Source: DAOUKH01 sp965219875
GTDB lineage: Bacteria > Chloroflexota > Dehalococcoidia > SHYB01
Length of the DNA: 64,000 nt
Direction of reading: 5' to 3'
Assembly: GCA_965219875.1 (NCBI GenBank)
Contig: CBDCOW010000003.1
Location: 1,054,001 to 1,118,000, forward strand
Both the position numbers and the translations under genes were made by a program. Below the pieces are notes generated by a model. It saw nothing but the letters and a program-made list of their open reading frames with translations. It was not told the origin of the DNA and did no database searches. Positions 16,040 to 24,259 of this stretch are shown in pieces; the first letter of the stretch is position 1, and each line of letters opens with the position of its first letter.

Positions 16040-16340
16040 CGAAGCAGCCGCAACGGAGACCCTTGCAAAACTCCGTCGAGGGGAAGAACGCCGCCCGCTG
16101 GCCTTGGGAAAGGGAGGCGGCGCGGGGTCTTGCCCCCTCTCTCCCGCTGGAGACCCTTGCGTAACCGCCCCTTGGACGGCAAGGGTTGGGAAACGAGCGG
16201 GGGCGGGGAGGTCTTGCCCCCTCTCCCGCTGGGAGAGGGTTGGGGTGAGGGCGAGGGGAGGCGGGGGCCGCCCGACCTTGCTGAAGCCCAACCGCCGAGT
16301 TACGCAAGGGTCTCCAACGGGGCTGCCCCCCCTTGCGTGA
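16040..16340. repeat. Composite intergenic repeat block (elements A and B)
   Basis: The 388-bp gap 15989-16376 holds no gene. It has element B (GGAGACCCTTGCAAAACTCC, then GGCGGCGCGGGGTCTTGCCC), a second GGAGACCCTTGCGTAAC end, and element A (16218-16315: CCCTCTCCC/GGGAGAGGG palindrome, TTGGGGTGAGGGCG, GACCTTGCTGAAGCCC, TTACGCAAGGGTCTCC). The same units recur at 25.8-26.1 kb and 31.5-31.9 kb. Confidence 0.75.
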
Positions 16341-16376
16341 CCTGCGTCCACCGGCTCTGCCGGCAGCAGGGGCTGA

Positions 16377-17630
16377 TTAGACGAAACCGCGAAGATGGAC
16401 CGCCCGGGCTACCCGTTCCACTCCGATGTCGAAGGCCGCCTGCCTCAGGGTTAGCCCTCCTCCTTGGGCCCGGGCCACCACGGCGTGGTAGGCCGGGACA
16501 ATCAGGTTGTAGAGCTCCTCGTTGACCCGCTCCTCGGTCCAATCAAACTGCTGAATGTTCTGCGTCCACTCAAAGTACGAAACGGTAACCCCTCCGGCGT
16601 TTACCAGCAGGTCGGGCAGCGCTTGTATGCCCCGTTCCTGCAGGACCAAGTCCCCCTCGGGGGTGGTGGGGTGATTGGCGGCTTCGAGCACGACCTTTAC
16701 AGGCAAGTGGCGTGCCGTTTCTTCGGTAATTACGTTTTCGATGGCAGCGGGAACGAAAACGTCGGCCTCCATCTGCAAAACGTCACTAGGGGCGCAGCGC
16801 TCCCCGCCGGGGAACCCGTCTACCGAACCGTTGCGCGCCACAAAATCAACCAACTGCGGAATGTCCAGCCCGGCGCTGTTGTAGACCGCGCCGCGGACGT
16901 CGGCCACTGCATCGATTCGCGAGCCCTCCTCGTGCGCCAAGCGGCAGAACCAAGATCCGACGTTGCCAAACCCTTGGACGGTGATATGGGCTTGGGTCAG
17001 ATCCAGTGACAGGTCCCTAGCTGCTTCCTTCAAGACAAACAGTGCACCGCGTCCGGTGGCCGACTCCCGTCCCAGGGACCCCCCAACTTCAACTGGCTTG
17101 CCGGTCACTACGGGTAGCGTGTAGCCGTGGATCTGGCTGTACTCGTCCATCATCCATGCCATCGTCTGGGCATTCGTGCCCATATCGGGTGCGGGGATGT
17201 CGCGATAGGGGCCCAGAAGGTGTTGGATGTTCTGGGTATAGCGCCGGGTAACACCATTGAGCTCCCGCTCGCTGAGGGCCGAAGGGTCCACTTGAATACC
17301 GCCCTTGGCCCCGCCGAAGGGCAGGTCCAGCAGCGCGGTCTTCCAGGTCATCAGCATGGCCAGGGCTCGCACTTCGTCCTCGTCGGCCAGAGGGTGGTAT
17401 CTCAGTCCCCCCTTGTAGGGCCCCCGGGCCCCATTGTGCTGCACGCGATATCCCTGCAGCACTTCTATCCGTCCGTCGTCCATGCGCACCGGCAGCGATA
17501 CCCTGACGTCTCGCCAGGGTTGCTGCAACATGCGACAAATTCCGGCGTCCAAGCCCAGCCGCGCGGCGGCGGCATCGAAGTGGCCCATCACATCGTCCTG
17601 GGCGCTGCGCTCTTTACCTGGAGTACTCAT
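16377..17630 (-). CDS. Glu/Leu/Phe/Val dehydrogenase (glutamate dehydrogenase)
   Basis: A 417-residue amino-acid dehydrogenase with the glutamate dehydrogenase layout. The substrate domain has YKGGLRYHP, LMTWKTALLDLPFGGAKGGI (catalytic Lys) and DIPAPDMGTNAQTMAWM. The Rossmann domain has ITVQGFGNVGSWFCRLAHEEG. The C-terminal VNAGGVTVSYFEWTQNIQQFDW is typical of GDH. It links glutamate and 2-oxoglutarate with ammonia, in the cytoplasm. Cofactor preference (NAD or NADP) cannot be fixed from this. A branched-chain amino-acid dehydrogenase is the main alternative but the length and the FEWTQN motif favour GDH. Confidence 0.9.
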   Translation of the reverse strand: MSTPGKERSAQDDVMGHFDAAAARLGLDAGICRMLQQPWRDVRVSLPVRMDDGRIEVLQGYRVQHNGARGPYKGGLRYHPLADEDEVRALAMLMTWKTALLDLPFGGAKGGIQVDPSALSERELNGVTRRYTQNIQHLLGPYRDIPAPDMGTNAQTMAWMMDEYSQIHGYTLPVVTGKPVEVGGSLGRESATGRGALFVLKEAARDLSLDLTQAHITVQGFGNVGSWFCRLAHEEGSRIDAVADVRGAVYNSAGLDIPQLVDFVARNGSVDGFPGGERCAPSDVLQMEADVFVPAAIENVITEETARHLPVKVVLEAANHPTTPEGDLVLQERGIQALPDLLVNAGGVTVSYFEWTQNIQQFDWTEERVNEELYNLIVPAYHAVVARAQGGGLTLRQAAFDIGVERVARAVHLRGFV

Positions 17631-17846
17631 GCGTCACGCTCCCTGCGGCAACCCTTGCCTTACGCCTTACCCTTCGCCCTTCAGCCGCCCGCCGTGCCTA
17701 CGGACCTAGTCAAGGTTCTCAATGAATAGTATCGAGTGCCGCTATCGGGAGCGCTACCCTGCGGCGGGCAGGTCAGACCGCGCCCGCAGGCAGGAGCGAT
17801 TGACACCCCGCCCACCGCTCGCGATCATCGCGGCGGGAGGGTCGCC

Positions 17847-18908
17847 ATGACCGCACACCGCGTTATCGACGCCGACGGACACGTGAACGAGCCCGAGGGC
17901 CTGTGGGCCGAGCGCCTGCCCGCGCGGTACCACCGCATGGCCCCGCGGCGGGCGCGGGACTCGCAAGGGCGCGTCCGCCTCTTCATCGCGGAGGAGCTGC
18001 AGCCCTTCCTACCCAGCCTCGGCATGGAGCAGGCCCAGCGGCCCGGCGGCGTCGACCCGGCCGCGCGGCTCGTCGACATGGACTCCGAGGGAATGGACGT
18101 CGCCGTCTGCTTCACTTCAGTCGGCCTCTTCTTCGGCGGCGTCGGCGACCCCGATCTCAACGCCGCCCTCTGCCGCGCCTACAACGACTGGCTCTACGAC
18201 TACACCCAAGCGGCCCCCGACCGGCTCGCCGGCGTCGCGATGGTCCCCCAACTGGACGTGGGGCTGGCGATGGCGGAGGCGGAGCGGGCCGTCCGCGACC
18301 TCGGCTTCAAGGCCGTCATGTGGCGTCCCAACCCCATCGCGGGCCGCGACCTCGACCATCCCGCACTGACGCCCTTCCTCTCGCTCCTGGAAGACCTAGG
18401 CGTGCCGCTGGCCCTGCACGAGGGGACGTCGCAGAACCTCCCCCAGGCGGGGCTCGACCGCTTCGACAATTACCTCTACCGCCACATGCTCTCCCACCCC
18501 CACGAGCAGCAGATGGCTTGCATGACCCTCATCTGCGGCGGCGCGCTCGAACGGCATCCCCGGCTGAAGGTCGTCTTCCTCGAATCGGGGGCGGGTTGGA
18601 TCGCCCACTGGCTCGACCGCATGGACCACCACGTCGAGCACTGGGGCTACACCAGCGGCCCCCTCGCCATGAAGCCGTCCGAGTACTACGCTCGCCAATG
18701 CTTCATCTCCGCCGACCCCGACGAGCCGATCATCCCCGGCTTGGTCCAAGCCCTGGGCGACGACACCATCGTCTTCGCCTCCGACTACCCCCACAGCGAC
18801 AGCACCTTCCCCGGCGTCGTCGCCGAGCTCAGCGACCGCGCCGACCTCACCGAGGAGACAAAGGCGAAGATCCTCGGCGAGAACGCCGCCCGCCTCTACG
18901 GCCTGTAG
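17847..18908 (+). CDS. Amidohydrolase family 2 protein
   Basis: A 353-residue TIM-barrel amidohydrolase (PF04909). It opens with RVIDADGHVNEPEGLW (metal-site D-x-D-x-H region), continues with FKAVMWRPNPIAG, LALHEGTSQ, HPRLKVVFLESGAGWIAHWLDRMD and ends with VFASDYPHSDSTFPG (catalytic Asp) and ILGENAARLYGL. These are hallmarks of the ACMSD/decarboxylase-like group, which act on aromatic acids and related compounds through a metal-dependent decarboxylation or hydrolysis. ATG 17847 follows GGGAGG. The neighbours give no pathway clue; the substrate is unknown. Confidence 0.88.
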   Translation: MTAHRVIDADGHVNEPEGLWAERLPARYHRMAPRRARDSQGRVRLFIAEELQPFLPSLGMEQAQRPGGVDPAARLVDMDSEGMDVAVCFTSVGLFFGGVGDPDLNAALCRAYNDWLYDYTQAAPDRLAGVAMVPQLDVGLAMAEAERAVRDLGFKAVMWRPNPIAGRDLDHPALTPFLSLLEDLGVPLALHEGTSQNLPQAGLDRFDNYLYRHMLSHPHEQQMACMTLICGGALERHPRLKVVFLESGAGWIAHWLDRMDHHVEHWGYTSGPLAMKPSEYYARQCFISADPDEPIIPGLVQALGDDTIVFASDYPHSDSTFPGVVAELSDRADLTEETKAKILGENAARLYGL

Positions 18909-18937
18909 GGGCGGGGCCTACGGTGGGGCCTTCTGGG

Positions 18938-18991
18938 TTGCGGGCAGGGTACCGGGCCAGTATGATTTAACGACTCAGGAATTCATACCGG
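18938..18991 (+). promoter_or_regulatory. vapBC promoter with overlapping inverted-repeat operator
   Basis: TTGCGG at 18938-18943, a 17-bp spacer and TATGAT at 18961-18966 form a sigma70-like promoter. The -10 lies inside an imperfect 12-bp inverted repeat (CCAGTATGATTT at 18957-18968 and AATTCATACCGG at 18980-18991, with a perfect GTATGA/TCATAC core). This is the expected layout for autorepression by an antitoxin-toxin complex. GGAGAG follows as ribosome site before the ATG at 18999. Confidence 0.65.
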
Positions 18992-18998
18992 AGAGATC

Positions 18999-19229
18999 AT
19001 GCAAATATCTGAGCGGGGTCAGATCACCATCCCCAAGCACCTTCGAGAGCGGTTCGGGATGCACCACAAGGTCGAGGTCGAGATCAGTCCGACCGAAGAT
19101 GGCCTGCTCATACAGAAGCGGACGACGGCGAAGCACCCGGTAGACCGCGTATATGGGATCCTTGGCGCGGGGGCACTCGGTGACGGTGTCAGCGTGGACG
19201 ACTACATTGAGGAAATCCGGGGGAGATGA
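18999..19229 (+). CDS. vapB: AbrB/SpoVT-type antitoxin (VapB)
   Basis: A 76-residue protein with an N-terminal swapped-hairpin AbrB domain (ISERGQITIPKHLRERFGM), followed by a short C-terminal tail (VDDYIEEIRGR) that would bind the toxin. It overlaps the PIN toxin gene by 4 bp (ATGA), so both are translationally coupled. Known antitoxins of this type bind DNA as dimers and neutralise the toxin. The operator-like repeat just upstream supports autoregulation. Confidence 0.88.
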   Translation: MQISERGQITIPKHLRERFGMHHKVEVEISPTEDGLLIQKRTTAKHPVDRVYGILGAGALGDGVSVDDYIEEIRGR

Positions 19230-19630
19230 TCACCGCCGCCGATACCAACGTCCTGTTGGATATATTCATAGCGAGTGACGAACACGGCCTTCAGTCTCGA
19301 GATTGGCTTCGAGAAGCCTACGACGCGGGGGCGGTCGTCGTGTGCGATGTCGTCTACGCCGAGCTCGTCCCGTCGTTCGGCGACCGGGCTTCGCTGGACG
19401 ACGCGCTGCGCGAGATCGGCGCAGCCCTCTCGCCGATCAACTCCGCAATGGCTTACGAGGCGGGCCTCCGCTGGAAACGGTACCGCGGCGCCGGTGGACC
19501 GCGGGAGCGGATCATCACCGACTTCCTAATTGGCGCTCACGCAGCGTCGGCGGCTGACGTCTTCCTGACCCGGGACCGTGGGTTCTTCTCCACATATTTC
19601 CCGGAGCTGCGCCGACCCACGCCCCGATAG
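19226..19630 (+). CDS. vapC: PIN-domain ribonuclease toxin (VapC)
   Basis: A 134-residue PIN-domain protein. The acidic residues of the active site are all visible: ADTNVLLD near the start, YAEL, TDFLIGAHA, and LTRDRGFF near the end. VapC toxins cleave RNA, often tRNA or rRNA loops. It overlaps vapB by 4 bp and forms a complete type II toxin-antitoxin unit. Nothing suggests inactivation. The chromosomal position between two metabolic genes is consistent with an acquired module. Confidence 0.88.
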   Translation: MITAADTNVLLDIFIASDEHGLQSRDWLREAYDAGAVVVCDVVYAELVPSFGDRASLDDALREIGAALSPINSAMAYEAGLRWKRYRGAGGPRERIITDFLIGAHAASAADVFLTRDRGFFSTYFPELRRPTPR

Positions 19631-19667
19631 CCACTCCCGCAGGCTGAACGTGGGCACCCCACGGGCG

Positions 19668-19696
19668 TTGACCTCCGCCGCCCGACGGGCTACCGT
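19668..19696 (+). promoter_or_regulatory. Putative promoter for the VOC gene (TTGACC-17-TACCGT)
   Basis: TTGACC at 19668-19673 and TACCGT at 19691-19696 are separated by 17 bp, 56 bp before the VOC start at 19752. The -35 is good, the -10 weak. Confidence 0.35.
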
Positions 19697-19751
19697 CCCA
19701 CGCGGGCGCCCTCGCGCAGACTTCAGACGGGCGCCCCGAGGGGAGACGGCT

Positions 19752-20165
19752 ATGCCGGTCAAGGCCTTCGATCACGTGGCGCTCCCGACGGCGGATGCAG
19801 AGCGGTTCCTGGAGTATTACAAGCGCCTCGGCTTCACCTTCATCAACGAGGAGAAGTGGCGCCGCGGCGAGAGCCCGATCTTCTCCCTACGCATCGGCGA
19901 GCACAACATGATCAACGTGCATCCTGAAGGCTTCACAGCCAACCTGCGCGGTCAGACCGCCGAGCCCGGGTGCGGCGACCTCTGCTTCGTGTGGGACGGC
20001 ACCGTGGAAGAGGTGCAGGAGATGCTGGACAAGGCCGGCGTGGAGTCCGTGTCCGGGCCGGTCCCGCGCTACGGCGGCCGCAACGGAGGGGCCACTTCCT
20101 CGACCAGTATCTACATCGTCGACCCTGATAAGAACCTCATCGAGTTCATGGTCTACGACAAGTAG
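19752..20165 (+). CDS. VOC-family (glyoxalase/dioxygenase fold) protein
   Basis: A 137-residue vicinal-oxygen-chelate protein with the usual two beta-alpha-beta-beta-beta units: FDHVALPTADAERFLEYYKRLGF (first metal His) and GDLCFVWDGTVEEVQEMLDKAG with IYIVDPDKNLIEFMVY (last strand with the metal Glu). Members include glyoxalase I, extradiol dioxygenases and epimerases. GGGGAGA lies in front of the ATG. The enoyl-CoA hydratase gene follows 23 bp downstream, and an SDR gene after it, so a three-gene metabolic operon is likely. Confidence 0.85.
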   Translation: MPVKAFDHVALPTADAERFLEYYKRLGFTFINEEKWRRGESPIFSLRIGEHNMINVHPEGFTANLRGQTAEPGCGDLCFVWDGTVEEVQEMLDKAGVESVSGPVPRYGGRNGGATSSTSIYIVDPDKNLIEFMVYDK

Positions 20166-20188
20166 CTCGACGGCAGCCCTGACGCGCG

Positions 20189-20986
20189 ATGAGCTACCAG
20201 ACGGTCCGCTACGAAGTCGATGACGCCGGCGTCGCCGTGGCGACGCTCGACCGCCCCGAACACCGCAACGCCCTCGACAGCGTGATGCGCCGCGAGATCG
20301 TCGAGGTCTTCGCCCGCGTCAACGACGACCCCGACGTCCGCGCCCTAGTGCTGACGGGCGCGGGAGAAGAATACTTCTCGGCGGGGGCCGATCAGAAAGA
20401 GCGGGCCTCGGGCGGCGCCATGCCGTCGGAGCAGATACGGCGCAATCACCTCCACCCCACCAACGCCCTCTCCGCGCGGCTGCAACAGGTCGAGAAGCCC
20501 GTCGTAGCCGCGGTGAACGGGACCTGCGTGGGCGGAGGGCTCGCCCTCGCGGCGGGGTGCGACGTGGTCCTGGCCTCGGAGAACGCCCGCTTCCGCGTGG
20601 CCCACGCCGCGCTCGGCGTCGGCATCCTCGACGCCCTGGGCTGGCTGCTCCCCCGCCACATCGGTCCGCAGCGCACGTTCGAGCTCTACGCCACCAACCG
20701 CATCATGGACGCCGCCGAAGCGAAGGAGGCGGGCCTGGTCTTCAAGGTCACCCCGCCCGACGAGCTCATGCCCGAGGCCCTGAAGCTCGCGCGGGCCTTC
20801 GCCGCCGGCCCGCCGCTCGGCATGACCATGACCAAGCGCGCCATCCTGCGAGGCCGCGGCCGCGACCTCGACGACTACCTCGAGTTCGAGCGGCTGGCGT
20901 ACCAGGTCTGCTACTACTCCGAGGACTCGAAGGAGGCGCGGCGCGCCTTCATCGAACGCCGCCAGCCAAACTACCAAGGGCGATGA
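20189..20986 (+). CDS. Enoyl-CoA hydratase/isomerase family protein
   Basis: A 265-residue crotonase-fold protein: ATLDRPEHRNALDS, the first oxyanion segment GEEYFSAGADQKE, the second KPVVAAVNGTCVGGGLALAAGCDVVLASENARF, and the later KEAGLVFKVTPPDELM. At the second catalytic site I read HAALGVGILDALGWLLPRHIG, without the Glu of classical hydratases, so the reaction may be isomerisation or another crotonase chemistry. It lies in a likely operon with VOC (upstream) and SDR (downstream, 24 bp) genes. It is a distant paralogue of the protein at 5711-6517. Confidence 0.87.
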   Translation: MSYQTVRYEVDDAGVAVATLDRPEHRNALDSVMRREIVEVFARVNDDPDVRALVLTGAGEEYFSAGADQKERASGGAMPSEQIRRNHLHPTNALSARLQQVEKPVVAAVNGTCVGGGLALAAGCDVVLASENARFRVAHAALGVGILDALGWLLPRHIGPQRTFELYATNRIMDAAEAKEAGLVFKVTPPDELMPEALKLARAFAAGPPLGMTMTKRAILRGRGRDLDDYLEFERLAYQVCYYSEDSKEARRAFIERRQPNYQGR

Positions 20987-21010
20987 CGACAAGGACGGGA
21001 AGGAACGGCC

Positions 21011-21904
21011 ATGAATAAAGTCGCGTTGATAACGGGAGCGAGCCGAGGCATCGGCAAGGCAATCTGTGCCCACCTCGCCCTCGAGGGCTTCTCCATCGGG
21101 GTGACGGCGCGGTCGGTGACCGAGGGCGACATGACGCCGTATCCGGGCACGATCCACGAGACCGCGGCGTTGGTGGAGTCGCTCGGCGGGCGGGCGCTGC
21201 CCATCCGCTGCGACGTCGGCGTCCCCGACGACATTCAGGGGGCCGTCGAGAAGACGCTGGCCGCCTTCGGCCGCATCGACGTCATGATCAACAACGCCCG
21301 CTACGAGGGGCCGGCGAACTGGGAGAAGATCGAGGACCTCGAATGGGAGGCGATCAGCACGGCGATCGACTGCAACTTCAAAGCCCCGCTCATGTTCATG
21401 CGCCTGCTGATCCCCCAGATGGCCAAGCAGGGTGGCGGCCTCTTCATCAACGTGACCACCGGCATAGAGGGGCACCTGTCGAACCAGAACATGCCGGGAC
21501 AGGCGTCGACCAGCCTCCTCTACCCCAGCACCAAGGCCGGCCTGAATTGGACCACGATGCTGCTCGCCAAAGAGGTCAGGGAGCACAACATCTCGGTTGT
21601 GGGTCTCCAGCCCGGGGCCACGCTGGTGGAGCGCGTAACCGTCTCCAAGGAGGCCGGCATGGGGTACAACCTCCCCCGCCGGCACTCGGTCCACATGCCC
21701 TGCGTCGTCGTCTCCCACCTGGCCACGTCGGCGGACGCGATGCCCTACAACGGCACGATCATCGAGGCCCACGACTTCGCCCTAGAGCACGGCCTGATGA
21801 CGGAGGACGAGATCGGCCACCCCTTCAAGGAAGGCGAAATCTACGACGCCTACGCCGAGCCCTACTGGCTCGCCCTCCGCCAAGCCCGCACCGCGCGCGA
21901 CTAG
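21011..21904 (+). CDS. Short-chain dehydrogenase/reductase (SDR)
   Basis: A 297-residue SDR. The NAD(P) motif is ALITGASRGIGKAIC, the NNA motif is MINNARYEG, and the catalytic pair is LLYPSTKAGLN (Y-x-x-x-K) after a segment with FINVTTGIEG, where the usual Ser is replaced by Thr. The C-terminal extension past residue about 230 is longer than in classical SDRs. It oxidises or reduces an alcohol/ketone in the same likely operon as the upstream VOC and crotonase genes. AAGGAACGGCC precedes the ATG. Confidence 0.88.
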   Translation: MNKVALITGASRGIGKAICAHLALEGFSIGVTARSVTEGDMTPYPGTIHETAALVESLGGRALPIRCDVGVPDDIQGAVEKTLAAFGRIDVMINNARYEGPANWEKIEDLEWEAISTAIDCNFKAPLMFMRLLIPQMAKQGGGLFINVTTGIEGHLSNQNMPGQASTSLLYPSTKAGLNWTTMLLAKEVREHNISVVGLQPGATLVERVTVSKEAGMGYNLPRRHSVHMPCVVVSHLATSADAMPYNGTIIEAHDFALEHGLMTEDEIGHPFKEGEIYDAYAEPYWLALRQARTARD

Positions 21905-21944
21905 GCGCCGCTCCGCCCCAAAGCCTCTCCCCCTCTGGGTCTGC

Positions 21945-22030
21945 TCCAAGCCTCTCTCCCTCTGGGAGAGACTGAGAGAGGGCGCGCGCCGCAGGCGCGC
22001 GGGCGCCCAAAGGGCGCCCCTCCGGCCTCC
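21945..22030. repeat. Intergenic palindromic repeat, element D
   Basis: CCCTCTGGGAGAGACTGAGAGAGGG is followed by nested palindromes (GCGCGCGCCGCAGGCGCGCG and GGGCGCCCAAAGGGCGCCC). The same unit recurs near 26108-26172 and 31935-32000, with decayed relatives near 23220-23275 and 51108-51215. No gene is present in the gap 21905-22216 apart from this and a -10 box. (Sequences written here are fragments of the unit.). Confidence 0.7.
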
Positions 22031-22146
22031 GCATCAACCGGCCCCGGCGGTTACGCAGCGATCCCTGTCGCCTTACTCGGCCACCGCCGCCACGCCAGAC
22101 CCCGTAGAGGACACCATCGAACGGGCGCGCGAGGAGCGGGGTGGGC

Positions 22147-22152
22147 TACAAT
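22147..22152 (+). promoter_or_regulatory. Putative -10 box (TACAAT) for the gene at 22217
   Basis: GGCTACAATC gives a good -10 hexamer about 65 bp upstream of the next gene. No clear -35 hexamer is visible. Confidence 0.35.
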
Positions 22153-22216
22153 CGCTGAAAGCCTCGCCGCGGGACGCGCTGGTCACGGGGCGCGCTTTTA
22201 CAGTACCTCACTGGGT

Positions 22217-23092
22217 GTGAGCATGTCGCAACGCATCGGCATCGACCTGTCTCGAGACCTTGCCGACTGTTGTCACCAATGGTTGGAGGATATGGGCTAC
22301 GGCGTAACTACCATCGTCGATGATGTCGAAGCGATACGTACCTGCCTCAATGTGCGCAGGAGACTAGTGCCCTTGCTACCACGACGGGTCCTAAAGGCGA
22401 AAGACCTCGCTTGTCCTCCTGAACATGCTCGAAGCCTGGCCAAGATCGAACACGTAATTCAAGAGGGAGACGACCTTACCCCTTACTTCAGTAGAAAAAT
22501 CAAGTCCCTTGAGTACAATGATGGGCTACTAAACCACTGGGGTATTCATCATCTTCACCTTGGCACGGAGTTGGAATCGGACGGCTTCATGCAGCGGACA
22601 GAAAGGCTGCTTTTCTGTCGGTTTCATGCTGGACATGCATATCTGATAGATGTACTGCCCCACGAGGGATCCTGGACATTGCAGAGGTTGATCAGGACGC
22701 TGCATGACAATTGGCCCGATTCGATAAAGCATCTCCGCCTTCACGGTATTGCAGCAGACCATCTTGAAGATGAACAGGTTAAGAATCTCCGAGGACGCAA
22801 TATCAACCACGTAGTCGGAGTGGCTGATGGCGCAGTCTATGCCCCTTTGGGCGGAGGGACGACCGGTTCCGGGCGCAACCTCCTTGACGTCATGCAGGCC
22901 GATCAATGGATCGACTGGGCCTCCCAAAGGGAAGAGGAGATAGTCAGGGACTTCGACGACATTAGGGCAAGGGCACAGACTCGAGGGATTACCTTTCCAG
23001 ATACGGCCGAGTTCAAGTTGACTGTCAAGGGAGAGACCTTCTGCGCAGTAGAAATACACAGTGGATACACGCTCCCTCTCCGAGGGTCGTAA
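22217..23092 (+). CDS. Conserved-looking hypothetical protein, AT-richer than neighbours
   Basis: A 291-residue protein I do not recognise as a named family. The central part has LLNHWGIHHLHLGTELE, then LLFCRFHAGHAYLIDVLPHEGSW, then RTLHDNWPDSI: several His, Trp and Gly positions that look conserved. No membrane segment or signal peptide. The C-terminal third is mixed charged helix and strand. Codon use is clearly less GC-biased than around it, like the Ymh-type gene at 14.6 kb, which suggests horizontal transfer. The start is a GTG at 22217 or the ATG two codons later (22223). No partner gene is adjacent, so no function is inferred. Confidence 0.65.
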   Translation: MSMSQRIGIDLSRDLADCCHQWLEDMGYGVTTIVDDVEAIRTCLNVRRRLVPLLPRRVLKAKDLACPPEHARSLAKIEHVIQEGDDLTPYFSRKIKSLEYNDGLLNHWGIHHLHLGTELESDGFMQRTERLLFCRFHAGHAYLIDVLPHEGSWTLQRLIRTLHDNWPDSIKHLRLHGIAADHLEDEQVKNLRGRNINHVVGVADGAVYAPLGGGTTGSGRNLLDVMQADQWIDWASQREEEIVRDFDDIRARAQTRGITFPDTAEFKLTVKGETFCAVEIHSGYTLPLRGS

Positions 23093-23284
23093 GGTCAGCG
23101 TGCTGGGGGTCAGGTTCTAGGAGACCCATCACCATACCCACCGAGATCGGTCCATTCCGCGGAGGACTGCGCACGGCGGTTGGTGAAGCACCAGGGGCAG
23201 AACCGCGTGCCGCGTGAGGGCTGAGTGGAGGGCCGCAGGCGCGCCAGCGCCCGAAGGGCGCCTCTCCGCCCGCCCTCCACAATC

Positions 23285-23313
23285 TTGACCCTCCGTAGGG
23301 CCGGTGCTAGAGT
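23285..23313 (+). promoter_or_regulatory. Promoter of etfB-etfA (TTGACC-17-TAGAGT)
   Basis: TTGACC at 23285-23290 and TAGAGT at 23308-23313 with a 17-bp spacer make one of the best sigma70-like promoters of the window, about 100 bp before etfB. The same TAGAxT -10 form recurs before the T-box (36566) and before the LolD-type gene (44522). Confidence 0.65.
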
Positions 23314-23336
23314 AAATCCCGCTTCCGCAGGGCCTT

Positions 23337-23367
23337 CGCTGGGCGCGCGTTTCGGCCCAGCGTTCTT
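23337..23367 (+). promoter_or_regulatory. Leader hairpin upstream of etfB
   Basis: CGCTGGGC at 23337-23344 pairs perfectly with GCCCAGCG at 23355-23362, followed by TTCTTTGTG. It lies in the 5' leader between the promoter and the etfB start and resembles a weak terminator or attenuator. Confidence 0.4.
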
Positions 23368-23411
23368 TGTGTAAAGGCCCGAGAGAGACACCCCGGAGAG
23401 AGGCCAGCCGC

Positions 23412-24212
23412 ATGAACATCGTGTGCTTCGCCAAGCAGGTCATGGACCCCGAGGCCCCAATGGCGAGCTTCAAAATCGACGAAGCGAACAACAAGGTCAT
23501 GCCCGTCCAGGGCGTGGCCCCCGTGGTCAACGGATTCGACGAAAACGCCATCGAGGCCGCCCTGCGGCTCCGCGAGGAGCACGAGGGGACGATCCGGGTG
23601 ATCAGCCTGGGCAAGGACCTCGTCCTCGACGTGATCAAGAAGCCGCTCTCCATGGGTGCCGACGAGCTCTACCTCCTGCAGGACGACGCCCTCGAAGAAG
23701 GCGACGCCTACTCCATAGCCCGCGCCTTGGCGGCGGCGGTCACCAAGCTCGGCGACTACGACCTCATCCTCTGCGGGCGGCAGGCCTCGGACACCGACCG
23801 TGGCCAAGTGGGCCCGGCCGTGGCCGCGCTACTCGGCATTCCCGTCATCACCCTGGCGCGCGGCGTCAGCGTCGAAGACGGCAAGGTCATCGTCGAGCGG
23901 GTGCGGCAGGACGGAAGCGAGATAGCCGAGGCCACGCTACCCGCGGTGGTGACGGTGAGCAACGAGTTCGGCGAGCCCCGCTATCCCACGCTCCGCGGCA
24001 TCATGCAGGCGGGCCGCAAAAAGCCGACGGTGTGGACCGCCGAAGACCTCGGTGTCGACACCGCGAGTGTCGGCGCGAGCGGACGGGTGGTCGATCTCGA
24101 ACGGCTGTTCATTCCCGTCGTCGAGAAGAACGTGGAGTGGATCGACGGCGACAACGGCGGGGAGAAGGGCCGGAGCCTGGCGCTCAAGCTGCGCGAGGCC
24201 AAGCTCATCTAG
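23412..24212 (+). CDS. etfB: Electron transfer flavoprotein subunit beta
   Basis: A 266-residue ETF beta subunit: MNIVCFAKQVMDPEAPM at the N-terminus, then VNGFDENAIEAALRLRE, the AMP-site region LCGRQASDTDRGQVGPAVAALLGIP and TLPAVVTVSNEFGEPRYPTLRGIMQA. Length and motifs match bacterial EtfB. With EtfA it carries electrons from acyl-CoA dehydrogenases (such as the one at 10498-11715) to an ETF:quinone oxidoreductase. It is the first gene of an operon etfB-etfA-hypothetical. A longer open frame begins at 23367 but the family N-terminus fixes the ATG at 23412. Confidence 0.95.
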   Translation: MNIVCFAKQVMDPEAPMASFKIDEANNKVMPVQGVAPVVNGFDENAIEAALRLREEHEGTIRVISLGKDLVLDVIKKPLSMGADELYLLQDDALEEGDAYSIARALAAAVTKLGDYDLILCGRQASDTDRGQVGPAVAALLGIPVITLARGVSVEDGKVIVERVRQDGSEIAEATLPAVVTVSNEFGEPRYPTLRGIMQAGRKKPTVWTAEDLGVDTASVGASGRVVDLERLFIPVVEKNVEWIDGDNGGEKGRSLALKLREAKLI

Positions 24213-24259
24213 CGCGGGTCCTCAGCACCAACCTATCTGAAACACAGGAGCGGCGAACG

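Noticed and set aside
15818..17770. Similar 22-bp strings (GAGCGCTACC-x-TGCGGCGGGCA) at about 15820 and 17750
   Set aside because: One lies in the DUF1801 gene; the match is short and could be chance or a tiny duplication, with no further homology.
17631..17846. Promoter of glutamate dehydrogenase on the minus strand (TTGAGA...TAGGCA)
   Set aside because: The spacing is 16 bp and the -10 is poor; not strong enough to list.
23423..24259. Long N-terminal extension of the etfA frame (279 codons)
   Set aside because: It overlaps the genuine etfB gene in another frame and has the Arg/Gly/Pro-rich composition of GC-driven shadow frames; EtfA starts at 24260.
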